53,789 bases of DNA from Sediminispirochaeta sp. (lineage in GTDB: Bacteria > Spirochaetota > Spirochaetia > B11-G9). Both the position numbers and the translations under genes were made by a program. The stretch's first letter is position 1. Each line of letters starts with the position of its first letter. The notes under the pieces were generated by a model. The model had not been told where the DNA came from. It saw only the letters and a list, made by a program, of their open reading frames with translations, and did not search any database. Below, piece after piece: positions 45,268 through 53,789 of the stretch. Where the stretch lies: positions 1-53,789 of the forward strand of contig JANTFL010000003.1 in the NCBI GenBank assembly GCA_024763455.1, in the 5' to 3' direction.

Positions 45268-46650
45268 ATGAACACACGAATTAAAGATATTTTGAAGCTT
45301 ACCGGAAACGGACAGGAAATGACAGTTGAAGGGTGGATTAGAACCAAGCGGGACTCTAAGAGTGTCTGCTTTATGGAGCTTACCGACGGTTCCAGTCTAA
45401 AAAATCTTCAAATAATAGTTGATAAAGAGAAATATGAACTGGATAAGGAGATTGAACGTATATCCACCGGAGCCAGTGTCAGAATAATAGGACATCTTGT
45501 TCCCTCCCCCGGTAAAAACCAGTCAGTTGAACTTCAGGGCAGCAGTATTGAAATCCTCGGAGATTCTCCCTCCGACTATCCTCTGCAGAAAAAGAGACAT
45601 TCATTCGAATTTTTACGGGAGATTGCGCACCTGCGGCCCCGGACAAATACCATAGCTGCAGTTACACGGGTCAGAAACGCACTAAGCTACGGAATCCATA
45701 CATTTTTTCAGGAAAACGGATTTATCTATATTCATACACCGATCATATCTGCCAGTGATGCCGAAGGCGCCGGAGAGATGTTCCAGGTAACAACGCTTGA
45801 TCTGGATGCCCCTCCGAAGACTGACGGCAAAGTTGATTATACAAAAGATTTTTTCGGCAAAAAAGCAAATCTTACCGTAAGCGGGCAGCTGGAAGCTGAG
45901 ATTTATGCAACAGCATTGAAGAATGTTTATACCTTCGGTCCAACTTTCAGGGCAGAAAACTCAAATACAAGCAGGCATCTTGCTGAGTTCTGGATGGTTG
46001 AGCCGGAATTGGCTTTCTGCTCCCTCGACGGAAATATGGAGATGGCTGAGAAATTTCTAAAATACATCCTTCAGTATACCCTGGATACCTGCGGTGAAGA
46101 CATGGAATTTTTTAATAAATTCATTCACAAAGGTATCCTTGAAAGCCTTCAGCACGTGATTGATACTCCCTTTACCCATGTAAGTTATACAGAAGCGGTA
46201 AAACATCTTGAGAAGGCTGGTAAAAACTTTGAATACCCCGTTTCCTGGGGAAAAGATCTTCAATCTGAACACGAAAAGTATCTTACTGAAGAAATATTTA
46301 ACGGCCCTGTCATTGTGACTGATTACCCGAAGGAAATTAAAGCCTTTTACATGAAATTGAACAGTGACAACAAAACTGTTCGGGCCATGGATATACTTGT
46401 TCCAAGGCTTGGAGAGATTATAGGAGGCAGTGAGAGGGAGAACGATTACGGGAAGCTCCTTAACCGGATAGACGAACTGGGACTTGACAAAGAAGATTAC
46501 TGGTGGTACCTGGATCTAAGGAAGTACGGAAGTGTGCCCCATTCAGGATTCGGGCTTGGCTTTGAAAGACTCGTCCAGTATGTTACCGGAATGCAGAATA
46601 TCAGAGACGTAATCCCATTCCCCAGGGCTGTAAAAACTGCGGAGTTCTAA
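45268..46650 (+). CDS. asnS: Asparaginyl-tRNA synthetase
   Basis: 460 residues from ATG 45268, matching the usual AsnRS start; in-frame TTG 45232 with AAGGA upstream would add 12 residues. It is a class II enzyme that charges tRNA-Asn. The OB-fold contains [14 protein letters not shown]. Motif 2 is [21 protein letters not shown] and motif 3 is [32 protein letters not shown] distinguishes AsnRS from AspRS. No Shine-Dalgarno lies in front of ATG 45268. It is divergent from the ArsC-like gene and convergent with the DHH-CBS gene. Confidence 0.95.
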   Translation: MNTRIKDILKLTGNGQEMTVEGWIRTKRDSKSVCFMELTDGSSLKNLQIIVDKEKYELDKEIERISTGASVRIIGHLVPSPGKNQSVELQGSSIEILGDSPSDYPLQKKRHSFEFLREIAHLRPRTNTIAAVTRVRNALSYGIHTFFQENGFIYIHTPIISASDAEGAGEMFQVTTLDLDAPPKTDGKVDYTKDFFGKKANLTVSGQLEAEIYATALKNVYTFGPTFRAENSNTSRHLAEFWMVEPELAFCSLDGNMEMAEKFLKYILQYTLDTCGEDMEFFNKFIHKGILESLQHVIDTPFTHVSYTEAVKHLEKAGKNFEYPVSWGKDLQSEHEKYLTEEIFNGPVIVTDYPKEIKAFYMKLNSDNKTVRAMDILVPRLGEIIGGSERENDYGKLLNRIDELGLDKEDYWWYLDLRKYGSVPHSGFGLGFERLVQYVTGMQNIRDVIPFPRAVKTAEF

Positions 46651-46660
46651 TTAATCAACT

Positions 46661-47989
46661 CTAAACAACAACACTGTCTACAAGCTTATTCGGGCGGTGT
46701 TGTTTAATAAACTTTAAAAGATCCCCCCTGGAAATAATACCCACAGGAATAGAATCCTGGACTATTGGGAGATGTCCTATATCATTAGAGTACATTAGCT
46801 TCTCAACTTCCCTTATCGGGGTGGTCATTTCCGCAGTTACGACCTTTCTGGTCATATAGCCCCTTACCGGAGCATGCATCTGATCAGCTTTACGCCCTTT
46901 CATAATATCCCTGAGGGTAATAAACCCCTTTATTCTTCCCTCGTCATCTGTCACAGGACCTCCGGTATGATTGATTGATTCAAGAAATATTGATGCATCC
47001 TTCAAGGACCAGTTTTCGTTGATTATCTGAACATCCCTGGACATTATATACCCTGCAGTGACCGCCGGTATAATCTTCTCTTCCAGAAACAGCACGAGAT
47101 CATTGCTGACCTCCTCTCCATAGCGTCCCTTGAAAACGACAGAAGCAGCCATAGCGTGACCGCCTCCTCCCAGGGCTCCTAGAAGATCATGAAGATTGAT
47201 GGCCTCCTTCTGACTTCTTGCAATCACAATCGAGCTTTTGGGTTTTGTAAAACTGAAAACAGCAAAAAGAGCATCCGGATTTTCGACTTCAAACACCTTT
47301 TCCACTACCGAAGCAAGGCCGCTTACCTGATTTTCCATCTCGATAAAACTGAAAACGACAAGATGCCCTTTAATTTCACGGTAAACCAGCCGGTTTAAGA
47401 TCTCATGGAACATCGTAAGCTGGTACTCTTCCTTGAGTGTTTTCAGGAATTCCCTTATTACCGAAATTTGGGCTCCCTGATTCATAAGGTAGTGTGCAAC
47501 CCTGAAATCTTCGATTGTAACGTTTTCATGGGTGAAGTTTCCTGTATCAGCAAAAATACCTGTTAAGGCGATAGTGGCTTCATCCTGAGTTATGGGTATG
47601 TTTTTCTCCATCAGTTCCAGACCAAGGATCGTAGTATTAGACCCGTATTTTCGGTATCTTAAATCGTCTGTTTCAATATCGTTGGAATCCGAAGGGTGGT
47701 GGTCATAAACAATAATCTTTGAAGGTTCAGAAGCAAATACCTTGGTATACTCGGCTATCCGTTTTTTTGACCGGGTATCAACAACCACCAGACTCTCTAC
47801 CTCAGCTCCTTTAATATCTTTGAGAGTAAGAAAAGAAAAATGATTTTCGTACAGCTTGAACAGTTTTTTCGCGACCGGATGAATATGCCGGCTTGCCACC
47901 AGCTGATGATCAGGGTACAGTTTTTTTGCCAAAGCCAAAGATCCCAGACAATCCATATCCATGTTGGAATGGCCTACAATAAGTTTCAT
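46661..47989 (-). CDS. DHH/DHHA1 phosphoesterase with two CBS domains
   Basis: 442 residues. The DHH domain begins IVGHSNMDMDCLGSLALA, with VVVDTR and IVYDHHPSDSND, and DHHA1 GALGGGGHAMAAS near residue 280. Two CBS domains follow at ~305-435 (AGYIMSRDVQII; VRGYMTRKVVTA), which usually bind adenine nucleotides. The same DHH-CBS order occurs at the front of A-adding tRNA nucleotidyltransferases, but here the poly(A)-polymerase-like domain is missing. It may act on oligonucleotides or a signalling nucleotide (inference). AGGAG precedes ATG 47989, ten bases after the transporter gene. Confidence 0.83.
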   Translation of the reverse strand: MKLIVGHSNMDMDCLGSLALAKKLYPDHQLVASRHIHPVAKKLFKLYENHFSFLTLKDIKGAEVESLVVVDTRSKKRIAEYTKVFASEPSKIIVYDHHPSDSNDIETDDLRYRKYGSNTTILGLELMEKNIPITQDEATIALTGIFADTGNFTHENVTIEDFRVAHYLMNQGAQISVIREFLKTLKEEYQLTMFHEILNRLVYREIKGHLVVFSFIEMENQVSGLASVVEKVFEVENPDALFAVFSFTKPKSSIVIARSQKEAINLHDLLGALGGGGHAMAASVVFKGRYGEEVSNDLVLFLEEKIIPAVTAGYIMSRDVQIINENWSLKDASIFLESINHTGGPVTDDEGRIKGFITLRDIMKGRKADQMHAPVRGYMTRKVVTAEMTTPIREVEKLMYSNDIGHLPIVQDSIPVGIISRGDLLKFIKQHRPNKLVDSVVV

Positions 47990-47998
47990 GTACTACTC

Positions 47999-49864
47999 CT
48001 ATAAAAGCCCAAGAGAAAACCAGGGAACATATGTTATTAACAATACCGCCACCAAAAGCAATATAAAGAAAGGGACTACCGTTTTGTATATTGAGGTCAT
48101 CGGCTCCTCAAATCTGTAAGCAGCCAGGAAGAGATTCAAACCTACCGGGGGGGTCAGATAGCCAAGTTCCATATTTGCCAGGAATATAATACCCAGATGC
48201 ACCGGATCTATTCCGAAAAGTTTGCCAAGCGGAAGAATAAGGGGGACAACCACCATTATTGCAGAAAAAATATCCATGAGCATACCGGTAACCAGAAGCG
48301 CCAGATTGAGCAGAATAAGAAAAATATACTTCGAATGAATGTGAGCTTCTACAAAAGCGGTAAGTTTAACAGGGATTTCTGCATCAACGACAAAATAAGA
48401 AAGACCCCGGGAGGAGGCAAGGATTATAAGAACTCCGCCTACAATGGGAATACTCTTTAAAAACACCTTTCCTAAATCTGTAAATTTTATGTCCCGATGA
48501 ATTACCATCTCGGCAAAAAGGGAGTATATAACAGCAACCGCTCCTGTCTCTACAATTGTTGTTATTCCTCCGAAATAAAAGAACATGATAATAAACGGAA
48601 GAAGTATCTCCCAAAATGAGTCTTTAAAAGATATAACTATCTCAGTTGGTTTAAAAGGTATCCGTGGTATTTTATTCCGGAGAGCTGCTACCACACCAAA
48701 AACAGACAGCGCTATAACCATCAGGACACCGGGTATTATTCCGCCTATGAACATACTTTTTATACTGATCTGCGCAACAACGCCATAAAGGATAATAGGG
48801 AGGCTGGGAGGGAACAGCAGACCAATACTACCGGAGGACGTTAAAAGACCATGGACAAATTTCTTTCCGTAACCCCCTTTCTCCATGAGGATATAGGACA
48901 GCAGTCCTCCAAGAGCCAGTATTGTAACACCGGATGCACCGGTAAAGGTGGTAAAAAAAGCACTGACCAGAACTGCAGCTACCGCCATTCCGCCGGGAAC
49001 CCAGCCGAACATGGCCCGGAAAAAACCGATAAGTCTTTCCCCTGCTTTGCTTTCTGATAAAATAAATCCGGCAAGCGTAAACATCGGTATTGCAGCAATA
49101 GTCTTTCCAGTCAGCATCGAATAGGCTTCGTTCGGGATGAGTTCCAAACTTCCCCAGGTTCCGGCAAACAGTACATAGGCAATTCCTCCAAGGACTATAA
49201 ATAAAGGCAGTCCAAAGAGAGCTGAAGCAGCAATAATAAGTACAACAGGCACATGTACTGCCTGAAATATGGTGTAATAGAGATCGGTCAGAGTGTCAAA
49301 AACAGGCGGGACATCCGGCAGAAGCGTGTACAGTACATTCGTTAATGAAGGCATTGCTAGAATAATTCCAAAGAGCATTCCAAAACGGACTACGATTTTC
49401 CCCTTTTTGGAAAGTGAGGCGCTGTTGGAAAACCGGTAGGCTATTATCAGATAACCTATCGGCATAACAGCACTTAATAACCTGAGGGAGAAAATACCCG
49501 CTTTCTGCCCGGGATCAAAGGCCAGCAGGATCATTGCAACCCCGCTTATAGCAAAGGCCGTACTTATGGAGGCAGCTGTAAAGGCATTCAAACCCCTTAC
49601 AAACTCTTTGACCTTTCCTTTTAAAAGATCCAGCCCTACGGTTATCGAAAGATGCCGTTCCTCCCTGGAAGTAATAATTCCCCCAACAAAGGTTATCCAA
49701 AGGACGAGGTGGGTCGTATACTCATCACTGGCAGGAATACCCTTTCTAAAAACCGTCCGGAGAAAAATCTCTATGAACGGAATAAGAGCAAGAAGGAGAA
49801 GGAGAACTGCAGCGAAAAGGTCTTCAACTTTCCGCATCAACGGTTTAGTTTGTTCCTGAACCAT
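47999..49864 (-). CDS. TRAP transporter fused DctQ-DctM membrane subunit (TatQM-like)
   Basis: 621 residues. The first ~175 form the small four-helix DctQ domain (FVGGIITSREERHLSITVGLD). The rest is the large DctM ion-coupled channel with about a dozen helices (TLAGFILSESKAG, FTGASGVTILALGG, PPSLPIILYG and ELGYLTPPVGLNLFL). Fused QM units occur in several TRAP systems, including T. pallidum TatQM. It drives uptake with a sodium or proton gradient. AGGGA lies upstream of ATG 49864, and the start is 20 bases inside the preceding binding-protein gene. Confidence 0.9.
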   Translation of the reverse strand: MVQEQTKPLMRKVEDLFAAVLLLLLALIPFIEIFLRTVFRKGIPASDEYTTHLVLWITFVGGIITSREERHLSITVGLDLLKGKVKEFVRGLNAFTAASISTAFAISGVAMILLAFDPGQKAGIFSLRLLSAVMPIGYLIIAYRFSNSASLSKKGKIVVRFGMLFGIILAMPSLTNVLYTLLPDVPPVFDTLTDLYYTIFQAVHVPVVLIIAASALFGLPLFIVLGGIAYVLFAGTWGSLELIPNEAYSMLTGKTIAAIPMFTLAGFILSESKAGERLIGFFRAMFGWVPGGMAVAAVLVSAFFTTFTGASGVTILALGGLLSYILMEKGGYGKKFVHGLLTSSGSIGLLFPPSLPIILYGVVAQISIKSMFIGGIIPGVLMVIALSVFGVVAALRNKIPRIPFKPTEIVISFKDSFWEILLPFIIMFFYFGGITTIVETGAVAVIYSLFAEMVIHRDIKFTDLGKVFLKSIPIVGGVLIILASSRGLSYFVVDAEIPVKLTAFVEAHIHSKYIFLILLNLALLVTGMLMDIFSAIMVVVPLILPLGKLFGIDPVHLGIIFLANMELGYLTPPVGLNLFLAAYRFEEPMTSIYKTVVPFFILLLVAVLLITYVPWFSLGLL

Positions 49865-50864
49865 TCATTTCCCTGTATTCACGTGTATAACCTGTTACCT
49901 CTTCAAAGACATCACGGGATATAATTTTCCCTATAACCCCGCTCCCTCCGTATATATCTTTAATAACTGCATCCCAGGCCGCTTCAATTTCCGGAGTTGA
50001 CTTCTGAACAGTCAACCCATTCTTTAAAAGAAGCTGGAAAGCCTGCTCCTCCAACTCCCTGCTTTTTACATCAAGATCAGTTACCACATCTTTCACGATT
50101 GCAAGAAATTCATCGTGATACTTTTCAGGGATCTTTTTCCAGGAACGTTCACCAAGTACAATAGCACCAAGAAGGGGAGAAATCGGATAATCAAGCATAT
50201 TATCTGCCAGCGTGAAAACCTGATAGGCAGCTGCAATGAGAGGGGAAATTAAAAGAGCATCAACTCTTCCGCTTTGTAAACTTGAAAGCCAGTCTATCGT
50301 GTCAGACGGAACGATGTGGAACCCCATATTTTTTAAAATCTGTATAAGAACATCCTCACCGGAGGTAAACCCCAGTTTCTGCATCTTTAAATCATCGGGA
50401 TATTTGACAGGATCCCTTGAAAAAACCTTCATCCATCCGGCCATTGTCCAGCCTATCAGCTTGAATTTCTTCTGTTCCATTATCTGTTCATAGGTCGGAT
50501 CAATCTTTTTCATTACATAATCGAGTTCACCTTTGTTCTTGACTATTAACGGCATGGTCAGAATGAGCAAATCAGGAGATATTTTATTCAGCCCCATAGA
50601 TGAAAGAACGGCACCATCCAAAGCACCGACTTTAACTTTACGGAGCATATCGGCTTCTCCCCCAGCAATACCGCCGGGATATATTTTTAAAAGAACCCTC
50701 CCTCCGGAAGCTTCAGCCCACCGGGAACTTATTTCACTCAGGGCTTTATCCCAGGGAGAATTCCTCGGAGCAACACTACCCACCTTAAGGGTTAAAGAAA
50801 AAACCGGAACCGCCGTGAGCAGAACCAGTAGTACTATTAAAACAATTTTATGTTTTTTAAACAT
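49845..50864 (-). CDS. TRAP transporter substrate-binding protein (DctP family, TatP-like)
   Basis: 339 residues from ATG 50864, which has GAGGT four bases upstream. A signal peptide spans ~1-23 (cleavage near VFSLT). The DctP fold is indicated by LKVGSVAPRNSPWDKAL, KIYPGGIAGGEADM and a VDALLISPL strand. The arginine that clamps a carboxylate in classical DctP, normally near residue 150-170, is not obvious; T. pallidum TatP has a hydrophobic cleft, so the ligand may be lipid-like or an unusual acid (inference). It sits between the TatT-like lipoprotein and the fused channel. Confidence 0.87.
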   Translation of the reverse strand: MFKKHKIVLIVLLVLLTAVPVFSLTLKVGSVAPRNSPWDKALSEISSRWAEASGGRVLLKIYPGGIAGGEADMLRKVKVGALDGAVLSSMGLNKISPDLLILTMPLIVKNKGELDYVMKKIDPTYEQIMEQKKFKLIGWTMAGWMKVFSRDPVKYPDDLKMQKLGFTSGEDVLIQILKNMGFHIVPSDTIDWLSSLQSGRVDALLISPLIAAAYQVFTLADNMLDYPISPLLGAIVLGERSWKKIPEKYHDEFLAIVKDVVTDLDVKSRELEEQAFQLLLKNGLTVQKSTPEIEAAWDAVIKDIYGGSGVIGKIISRDVFEEVTGYTREYREMNGSGTN

Positions 50865-50881
50865 GCTTACCTCGCTTTGCA

Positions 50882-51895
50882 CTATGGCAAAATAAAGAAA
50901 TCATCACTATGATCAAGATACCATTGGGCCTTTCTCTGTCCGATTATATTTACCAGACGATCTGCAGGATACAGATCAGGATCAATATCGAGAGCTTTAC
51001 TTAAAAGCTCCTTAAATAAATCATAATTCTGCTCTTTGACACAGACAGATACTGCAAAAGACACATAAGGAGAAGCCTTCTCACCGGAAGAAAGATCAAC
51101 GGCTCTATTAAAATGGAATTCTGCCTTGTCACGATTACTCATCTCTCCAAAATTAAGAGAATGCTCCTTATAATAATCACTTAATACCCGGTGAACAGAA
51201 AACTCTCCCTCTCTGTCATTTAATCTATAGATTAGAGAATCGGGCATGGAGGCGAAGATTGAAAGGAACAACTCATCTAGTGCCCCCCGGCTGTATTCCG
51301 GATCTATGCGAAAGGCTGCGGCTGCAAAAGCTACTCCCTCCGGCACATGGAGCATCAGCTCCGGATTAAATGTATCTATGGAAAACTCACCCAGCACGGC
51401 AGCAGCTTTCCAGTAATACAGGGAAACGTCTTCAACTTTACTCTTGGCAAAAGCGGTATCCCAGTCGCCGGCTTTAAAACTGTCGGTAAATCCTGGATGA
51501 TTAAGCTCTATGGCTTTGGAAATATAGCTGCTTCCCCTCCGGTACAATGCCACAGCCCTCTTTAGCATAAGTTCTTTCTCAGATTTTTTGTCGTACCCCA
51601 TAAGTTCAGCAGGAGACTGTAGAAACGCATTAGCATAAGAAATAAACCCCGAACCTGCAGCTTCAAGAAGTTTCACGTTTTCAGGATCGGACTGAAGCAG
51701 TCCCTCATACATCTTCAGAGCAAACGGAAGGGCATCTGCAATCAGCTCAGGGTCGTCGTCACCGGTAAAAAGAGTTCCTCCGCTCGTGGAGGTCAGGGCA
51801 TTCGCCACAAGGTGAACAGCAAACCTGTTTATCGAACAGGAAGTGAACACGGCCATTAATAAAAGCATACTCACTGTATATATAATTTTTCTCAT
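50882..51895 (-). CDS. TRAP-associated TPR lipoprotein (TatT family)
   Basis: 337 residues from ATG 51895, preceded by AAGGT. A lipoprotein signal ends in VFTSC, so Cys is the probable lipidated residue. The mature protein begins SINRFAVHLVANALTST and holds helical repeats (PENVKLLEAAGSGFIS, RGSSYISKAIEL, AEFHFNRAVDLSSG) like TatT, which forms a trimer with TatP in T. pallidum and may pass ligand to it. It probably works in the periplasm, tethered to a membrane. The next two genes supply TatP and TatQM, completing the system. Confidence 0.87.
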   Translation of the reverse strand: MRKIIYTVSMLLLMAVFTSCSINRFAVHLVANALTSTSGGTLFTGDDDPELIADALPFALKMYEGLLQSDPENVKLLEAAGSGFISYANAFLQSPAELMGYDKKSEKELMLKRAVALYRRGSSYISKAIELNHPGFTDSFKAGDWDTAFAKSKVEDVSLYYWKAAAVLGEFSIDTFNPELMLHVPEGVAFAAAAFRIDPEYSRGALDELFLSIFASMPDSLIYRLNDREGEFSVHRVLSDYYKEHSLNFGEMSNRDKAEFHFNRAVDLSSGEKASPYVSFAVSVCVKEQNYDLFKELLSKALDIDPDLYPADRLVNIIGQRKAQWYLDHSDDFFILP

Positions 51896-51934
51896 ATCTA
51901 CCTTAAACATACACTAAAATCTAAAGAAATCAAA

Positions 51935-52396
51935 TCATTTTCCTGCATTATTGATCCATAGTCTAAGCTGCTTATCAAAGGCAGCTGCAAATTGCTGAAT
52001 ATCCCGCTGACTCATCGGCTTGGTGGTCTCGGAGACGATCCCGTAACTCCGGAGCTCAGTCATGGCGTTTCGCATGGATAACCGTTCCCTGATATTGCCG
52101 CTGTCCATCACACTGCCCCGGTCATCAAGAACCAAAACACCTTTATTCACAAGATCAGCGGCCAGAGGAATATCCCGGGTAATTGCCAAATCACCCTCTG
52201 ATGCATGAGCAACAATGTATGCATCTGCAACCCCTTCACCTTTTTCTACAACTATCAGAGAACTATTGCTGCTCTCAACCCCGGGAATCTCACGGTTTGC
52301 AACAAATACTGCATTGATACCAACCCGGTTGGCTGCCCTGACAACTATCTCCCGTATCTTTACCGGACATGAATCCGAATCCACCCAAATAATCAT
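51935..52396 (-). CDS. YaiI/YqxD-family protein (DUF188)
   Basis: 153 residues from ATG 52396, which overlaps the manA stop (ATGA) and gives the family N-terminus MIIWVDSDSCPVKIREI. An upstream ATG (52426) has GAGGGG at good spacing and could be used instead, adding ten unrelated residues. Conserved blocks are DLAITRDIPLAADL, NIRERLSMRNAMTELR and SQRDIQQFAAAFD. The family has a PIN-like Rossmann fold with no proven function. It links manA to the transporter genes. Confidence 0.88.
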   Translation of the reverse strand: MIIWVDSDSCPVKIREIVVRAANRVGINAVFVANREIPGVESSNSSLIVVEKGEGVADAYIVAHASEGDLAITRDIPLAADLVNKGVLVLDDRGSVMDSGNIRERLSMRNAMTELRSYGIVSETTKPMSQRDIQQFAAAFDKQLRLWINNAGK

Positions 52397-53595
52397 GATG
52401 CAACGGGTACCGAGGAGATAAAACATTCTGCAGCCCCTCGTAAGGTGTAACGATTAACTGCAAAGGGAATAAAAAAACTATCCCCCTTGGCAAATTCAAC
52501 ACTTCCTCTCGAATACTCCAGCGTCCCGCTTCCCTGCACACAAAGCACTATCTGGGCTGAATCACATTTTGTCTCAACGGAATCACAGCTGCCGTCAAGG
52601 GCAGTCCTTTCGAGGAGAAATTCCTCTGCTCCTGTTTTGTAGGAGAACAAACACTTTTTTATCTCTTTCCCGGTAATTACCGTTGGCTTTTCAGCTCCAA
52701 AATTAAGAATGTTAAGCAGTTCATCCAGATCAACATTCTTTGGAGTCATCCCCCCTCTGAGTACGTTGTCGGAGTTTGCCATAAGCTCAATTCCCGTCCC
52801 CTCCACATAGGCATGCAGCTCCCCTGGTCCCTGGAAAAGGGCTTCTCCTTTTTTTAAAGAGAATACATTTAAAAACAGGGGAGAAAGAACACCTGAATCT
52901 CCAGGATAAAGCTCGGCAAATTTTCTCACAAGCTCTGCCTCTCTATTCCTTTCACCTATTGCCCAGGAAAGCACTTCTTCAATCAAATCCCTTTTAATTT
53001 CTTCTTCAAGAACCATATATGTTGAAAAGAAATCCTTGAGCATGGCCGCCTCCGCTTTTTCTTCTGAAGGATTCAGCAGAGGATAAAGGAACTCTCTGTA
53101 TAGGTGACTGCCGGTTCCTGTGAAAAGGGTATCAATCTCCTGAGGAGTTCTGAATCCGCACATTGCAGTAAAGGGGGTTAGTGCACATATAATTTCCGGT
53201 TTATGGTTATTGTCCCGGTAGTTTCTATTGTATGCATCAAGGGGAATAGAAGCTCTATTCTCTCTTTCGTACCCCTCTTCTGCCTGCTTTTTGTTTGGAT
53301 GAGCCTGAATTGAAAGGGGTGATCCGGCTGAAAGCACTTTAAAGAGAAAAGGCAGACTGCCCCCGAATTTATCAATTGTTTTTTTCCCGAGGATACTTTC
53401 CGGATCTGATTTAATGATATCCGAAACAGGCCGCCCATCCTCCAGGGTAACTGATTCTCCCCTGGGGTGCGTTCCCATCCAAAGTTCAGCATAATGCTCC
53501 CCGCCGCTATTGTTAATTCCCAGAAGATCGGGGATAAAATCCACAGTTCCCCAAGGATAATGCATCACTCTATTTTTCAATTTAGTTGGTTTCAT
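52393..53595 (-). CDS. manA: Mannose-6-phosphate isomerase, class I
   Basis: 400 residues from ATG 53595. It interconverts mannose 6-phosphate and fructose 6-phosphate using zinc. Typical blocks: KNRVMHYPWGTVDFIP at the N-terminus, LSIQAHPNKKQAEEGY with the Q-x-H zinc ligands, HKPEIICALTPFTAMCGFR and GTGIELMANSDNVLRGG. The C-terminal cupin part is present. There is no Shine-Dalgarno before this ATG; a promoter-like element ends eight bases upstream, so a leaderless mRNA is predicted. It heads the yaiI-like/TRAP/DHH-CBS gene run. Confidence 0.94.
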   Translation of the reverse strand: MKPTKLKNRVMHYPWGTVDFIPDLLGINNSGGEHYAELWMGTHPRGESVTLEDGRPVSDIIKSDPESILGKKTIDKFGGSLPFLFKVLSAGSPLSIQAHPNKKQAEEGYERENRASIPLDAYNRNYRDNNHKPEIICALTPFTAMCGFRTPQEIDTLFTGTGSHLYREFLYPLLNPSEEKAEAAMLKDFFSTYMVLEEEIKRDLIEEVLSWAIGERNREAELVRKFAELYPGDSGVLSPLFLNVFSLKKGEALFQGPGELHAYVEGTGIELMANSDNVLRGGMTPKNVDLDELLNILNFGAEKPTVITGKEIKKCLFSYKTGAEEFLLERTALDGSCDSVETKCDSAQIVLCVQGSGTLEYSRGSVEFAKGDSFFIPFAVNRYTLRGAAECFISSVPVAS

Positions 53596-53602
53596 GGAAT
53601 AA

Positions 53603-53631
53603 AGTGTATCTTTAACACCCCCAGAGGTCAA
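53603..53631 (-). promoter_or_regulatory. Promoter-like element placed for a leaderless manA transcript
   Basis: On the minus strand TTGACC (53631-53626), 17-base spacer, TACACT (53608-53603), then seven bases to ATG 53595. Transcription would start at about the A of the ATG. Confidence 0.5.
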
Positions 53632-53649
53632 TAAAGAGGGTGTGTTTTA

Positions 53650-53696
53650 TTGAAACTGCTGCCTGAATTGATGTATAAATAGGTGAATAGTATAAT
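53650..53696 (+). promoter_or_regulatory. Two overlapping promoters before the right-edge gene
   Basis: First: TTGAAA (53650-53655), 18 bases, TATAAA (53674-53679). Second: TTGATG (53668-53673), 17 bases, TATAAT (53691-53696). The first would keep the whole AAGGAG site (53701-53706) in the mRNA; the second would start in or next to it. Confidence 0.55.
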
Positions 53697-53712
53697 TTTC
53701 AAGGAGTATTTT

Positions 53713-53789
53713 ATGGAATTTTCCCCTCTCCAGAAGGCACGTTACGAGTATGTTCCCAAATTGCCTGAGGTACTTAAAAAACCAGTCAA
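53713..53789 (+). CDS. Start of a probable pyrophosphate-dependent phosphofructokinase (3' end outside window)
   Basis: Only the first 25 complete codons are present, starting at ATG 53713, seven bases after AAGGAG. The peptide contains SPLQKARYEYVPKLP, which resembles the L-Q-x-x-R ... P-K-L-P start of long-type PPi-fructose-6-phosphate phosphotransferases (PFP). That enzyme would fit the spirochaete context and the neighbouring manA, which makes its substrate fructose 6-phosphate. The call rests on this short N-terminus alone and could be wrong. Confidence 0.55.
   Translation, partial: MEFSPLQKARYEYVPKLPEVLKKPV

Noticed and set aside
46641..46662. GAGTT/AACTC hairpin between asnS and the DHH-CBS gene as terminator
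   Set aside because: The stem is five base pairs and no T-run follows on either strand.
1..53789. CRISPR arrays, tRNA or rRNA genes, insertion sequences, prophage
   Set aside because: Nearly all sequence is accounted for by intact genes, and the gaps show no direct-repeat arrays, cloverleaf patterns or transposase remnants.

Overview
The window reads as a stretch of chromosome from a free-living or commensal spirochaete, probably family Spirochaetaceae (inference). The pointers are a TPR-associated TRAP transporter (TatT, TatP and a fused TatQM) of the kind described in Treponema pallidum, a long-form serine hydroxymethyltransferase, an acetate kinase with a C-terminal extension, many membrane-linked TPR proteins, and a truncated right-edge gene resembling pyrophosphate-dependent phosphofructokinase. 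Genes are densely packed, many overlapping by 4 bases. I see no tRNA, rRNA, CRISPR array, insertion sequence, phage gene or broken gene, and no gene-free stretch longer than 300 bases. The longest gaps are about 100-180 bases and hold promoters and terminators.

Layout. 1-4469 (+): the end of an outer-membrane barrel gene, a FecR-domain/barrel protein, and mutL, whose first codons form a perfect 12-bp hairpin. 4492-10158: two envelope TPR proteins (-) divergent from a membrane-anchored TPR protein with a degenerate Mrr-like tail, a metallophosphoesterase that appears to start at CTG, and a ParB-like protein (+). 10138-12926 (-): a dihydroorotate-dehydrogenase-like protein, an acyltransferase and a lipoprotein. 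13047-19829 (-): an apparent serine/glycine/one-carbon operon, serA-serC-Lrp regulator-gcvT-gcvH-gcvPA-gcvPB, with a clear promoter and terminator. 19996-23150 (-): rpsU, recJ and recO. 23251-26861 (+): lon and a U32 protein. 26939-31192 (-): glyA and valS, each with a promoter.

31274-37257 (-): a two-domain cyclic-nucleotide-binding regulator, then (upstream) an ECF sigma/anti-sigma pair with two envelope proteins, one carrying TIG domains and a transglutaminase fold that lacks its cysteine, and cysS. 37332-39613 (+): murB and mgtE, converging with an outer-membrane-type protein. 41034-42371 (+): ackA with two terminators. 42453-45151 (-): an ArsC-like protein, a YycJ-like metallo-hydrolase, DAHP synthase and a DJ-1/PfpI protein in overlapping order. 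45268-46650 (+): asnS. 46661-53595 (-): manA, a YaiI-like protein, tatT, tatP, tatQM and a DHH-CBS protein. 53713 onward (+): the start of the probable PPi-dependent phosphofructokinase.

The serine-to-glycine pathway, the glycine cleavage genes and glyA feed one-carbon units; AckA and the probable PPi-PFK fit fermentative metabolism. The most unusual signals are the TPR-Mrr / phosphoesterase / ParB-like gene set, the ECF operon with a pseudo-transglutaminase, the mutL start hairpin, and promoters placed so close to manA, asnS and murB that leaderless mRNAs are predicted.
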